From: an uncultured Clostridia bacterium | Lineage (GTDB): Bacteria; Bacillota_A; Clostridia; Oscillospirales; Oscillospiraceae | Direction: 5' to 3' | Length of the DNA stretch: 5,615 nt | Assembly (NCBI GenBank): GCA_947167435.1 | Contig: CAMVIC010000119.1 | Coordinates: forward strand, 1-5,615 | Shown here: one piece after another, positions 5,614 through 5,615 of the stretch | Layout of the letters: each line of letters begins with the position of its first letter | How positions within the stretch are numbered: the stretch's first letter is position 1 | Notes under the pieces: model-generated | The model's database searches: none | Seen by the model: only the letters and a program-made list of their open reading frames with translations | Told to the model about the DNA's origin: nothing | Program-made: the position numbers and the translations under genes

Positions 5614-5615
5614 CC

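Overview
The window looks like chromosomal DNA from a GC-rich member of the Bacillota (Firmicutes), most likely a gut Clostridia of the Oscillospiraceae type. The grounds are the ylxM-ffh pair, a tandem YmfF/YmfH M16 pair, strong AGGAGG-type ribosome binding sites, consensus sigma-A promoter elements, GTG and TTG starts, and strongly G/C-biased third codon positions. The taxonomic assignment is inference, since there is no rRNA or other marker here. I see no phage, transposon, CRISPR or tRNA signal.

Left part (1-1300, minus strand): a two-gene operon, ylxM then ffh, read leftwards from a near-perfect promoter (TTGACA-17 bp-TATACT). Ffh is the GTPase of the signal recognition particle and is cut by the left window edge inside its G domain. 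YlxM is the small helix-turn-helix protein that commonly travels with it.

Middle and right (1380-5443, plus strand): a divergent, tightly packed operon of four genes: ymfF, ymfH (11-base overlap, TTG start), lgt (3-base gap) and an unrecognised 164-residue coiled-coil-like protein (15-base gap). YmfF and YmfH are paired M16 peptidase-fold proteins. Only YmfH keeps the HxxEH zinc site; YmfF has lost it but keeps an Arg/Tyr substrate-binding-type motif, so they probably form one heterodimeric metalloprotease. Lgt is the membrane enzyme that attaches diacylglycerol to prolipoproteins.

Right edge (5444-5615): a non-coding stretch with two perfect back-to-back hairpins (15 and 14 bp), then a larger imperfect stem followed by a run of six T. 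It is either an elaborate terminator or a dispersed intergenic repeat.

The two divergent operons both touch protein export: SRP targeting on one side, lipoprotein maturation plus an M16 protease pair on the other. Most of the window is ordinary housekeeping. The parts most worth a second look are the last small gene, the hairpin cluster after it, and the linkage of ymfFH to lgt.
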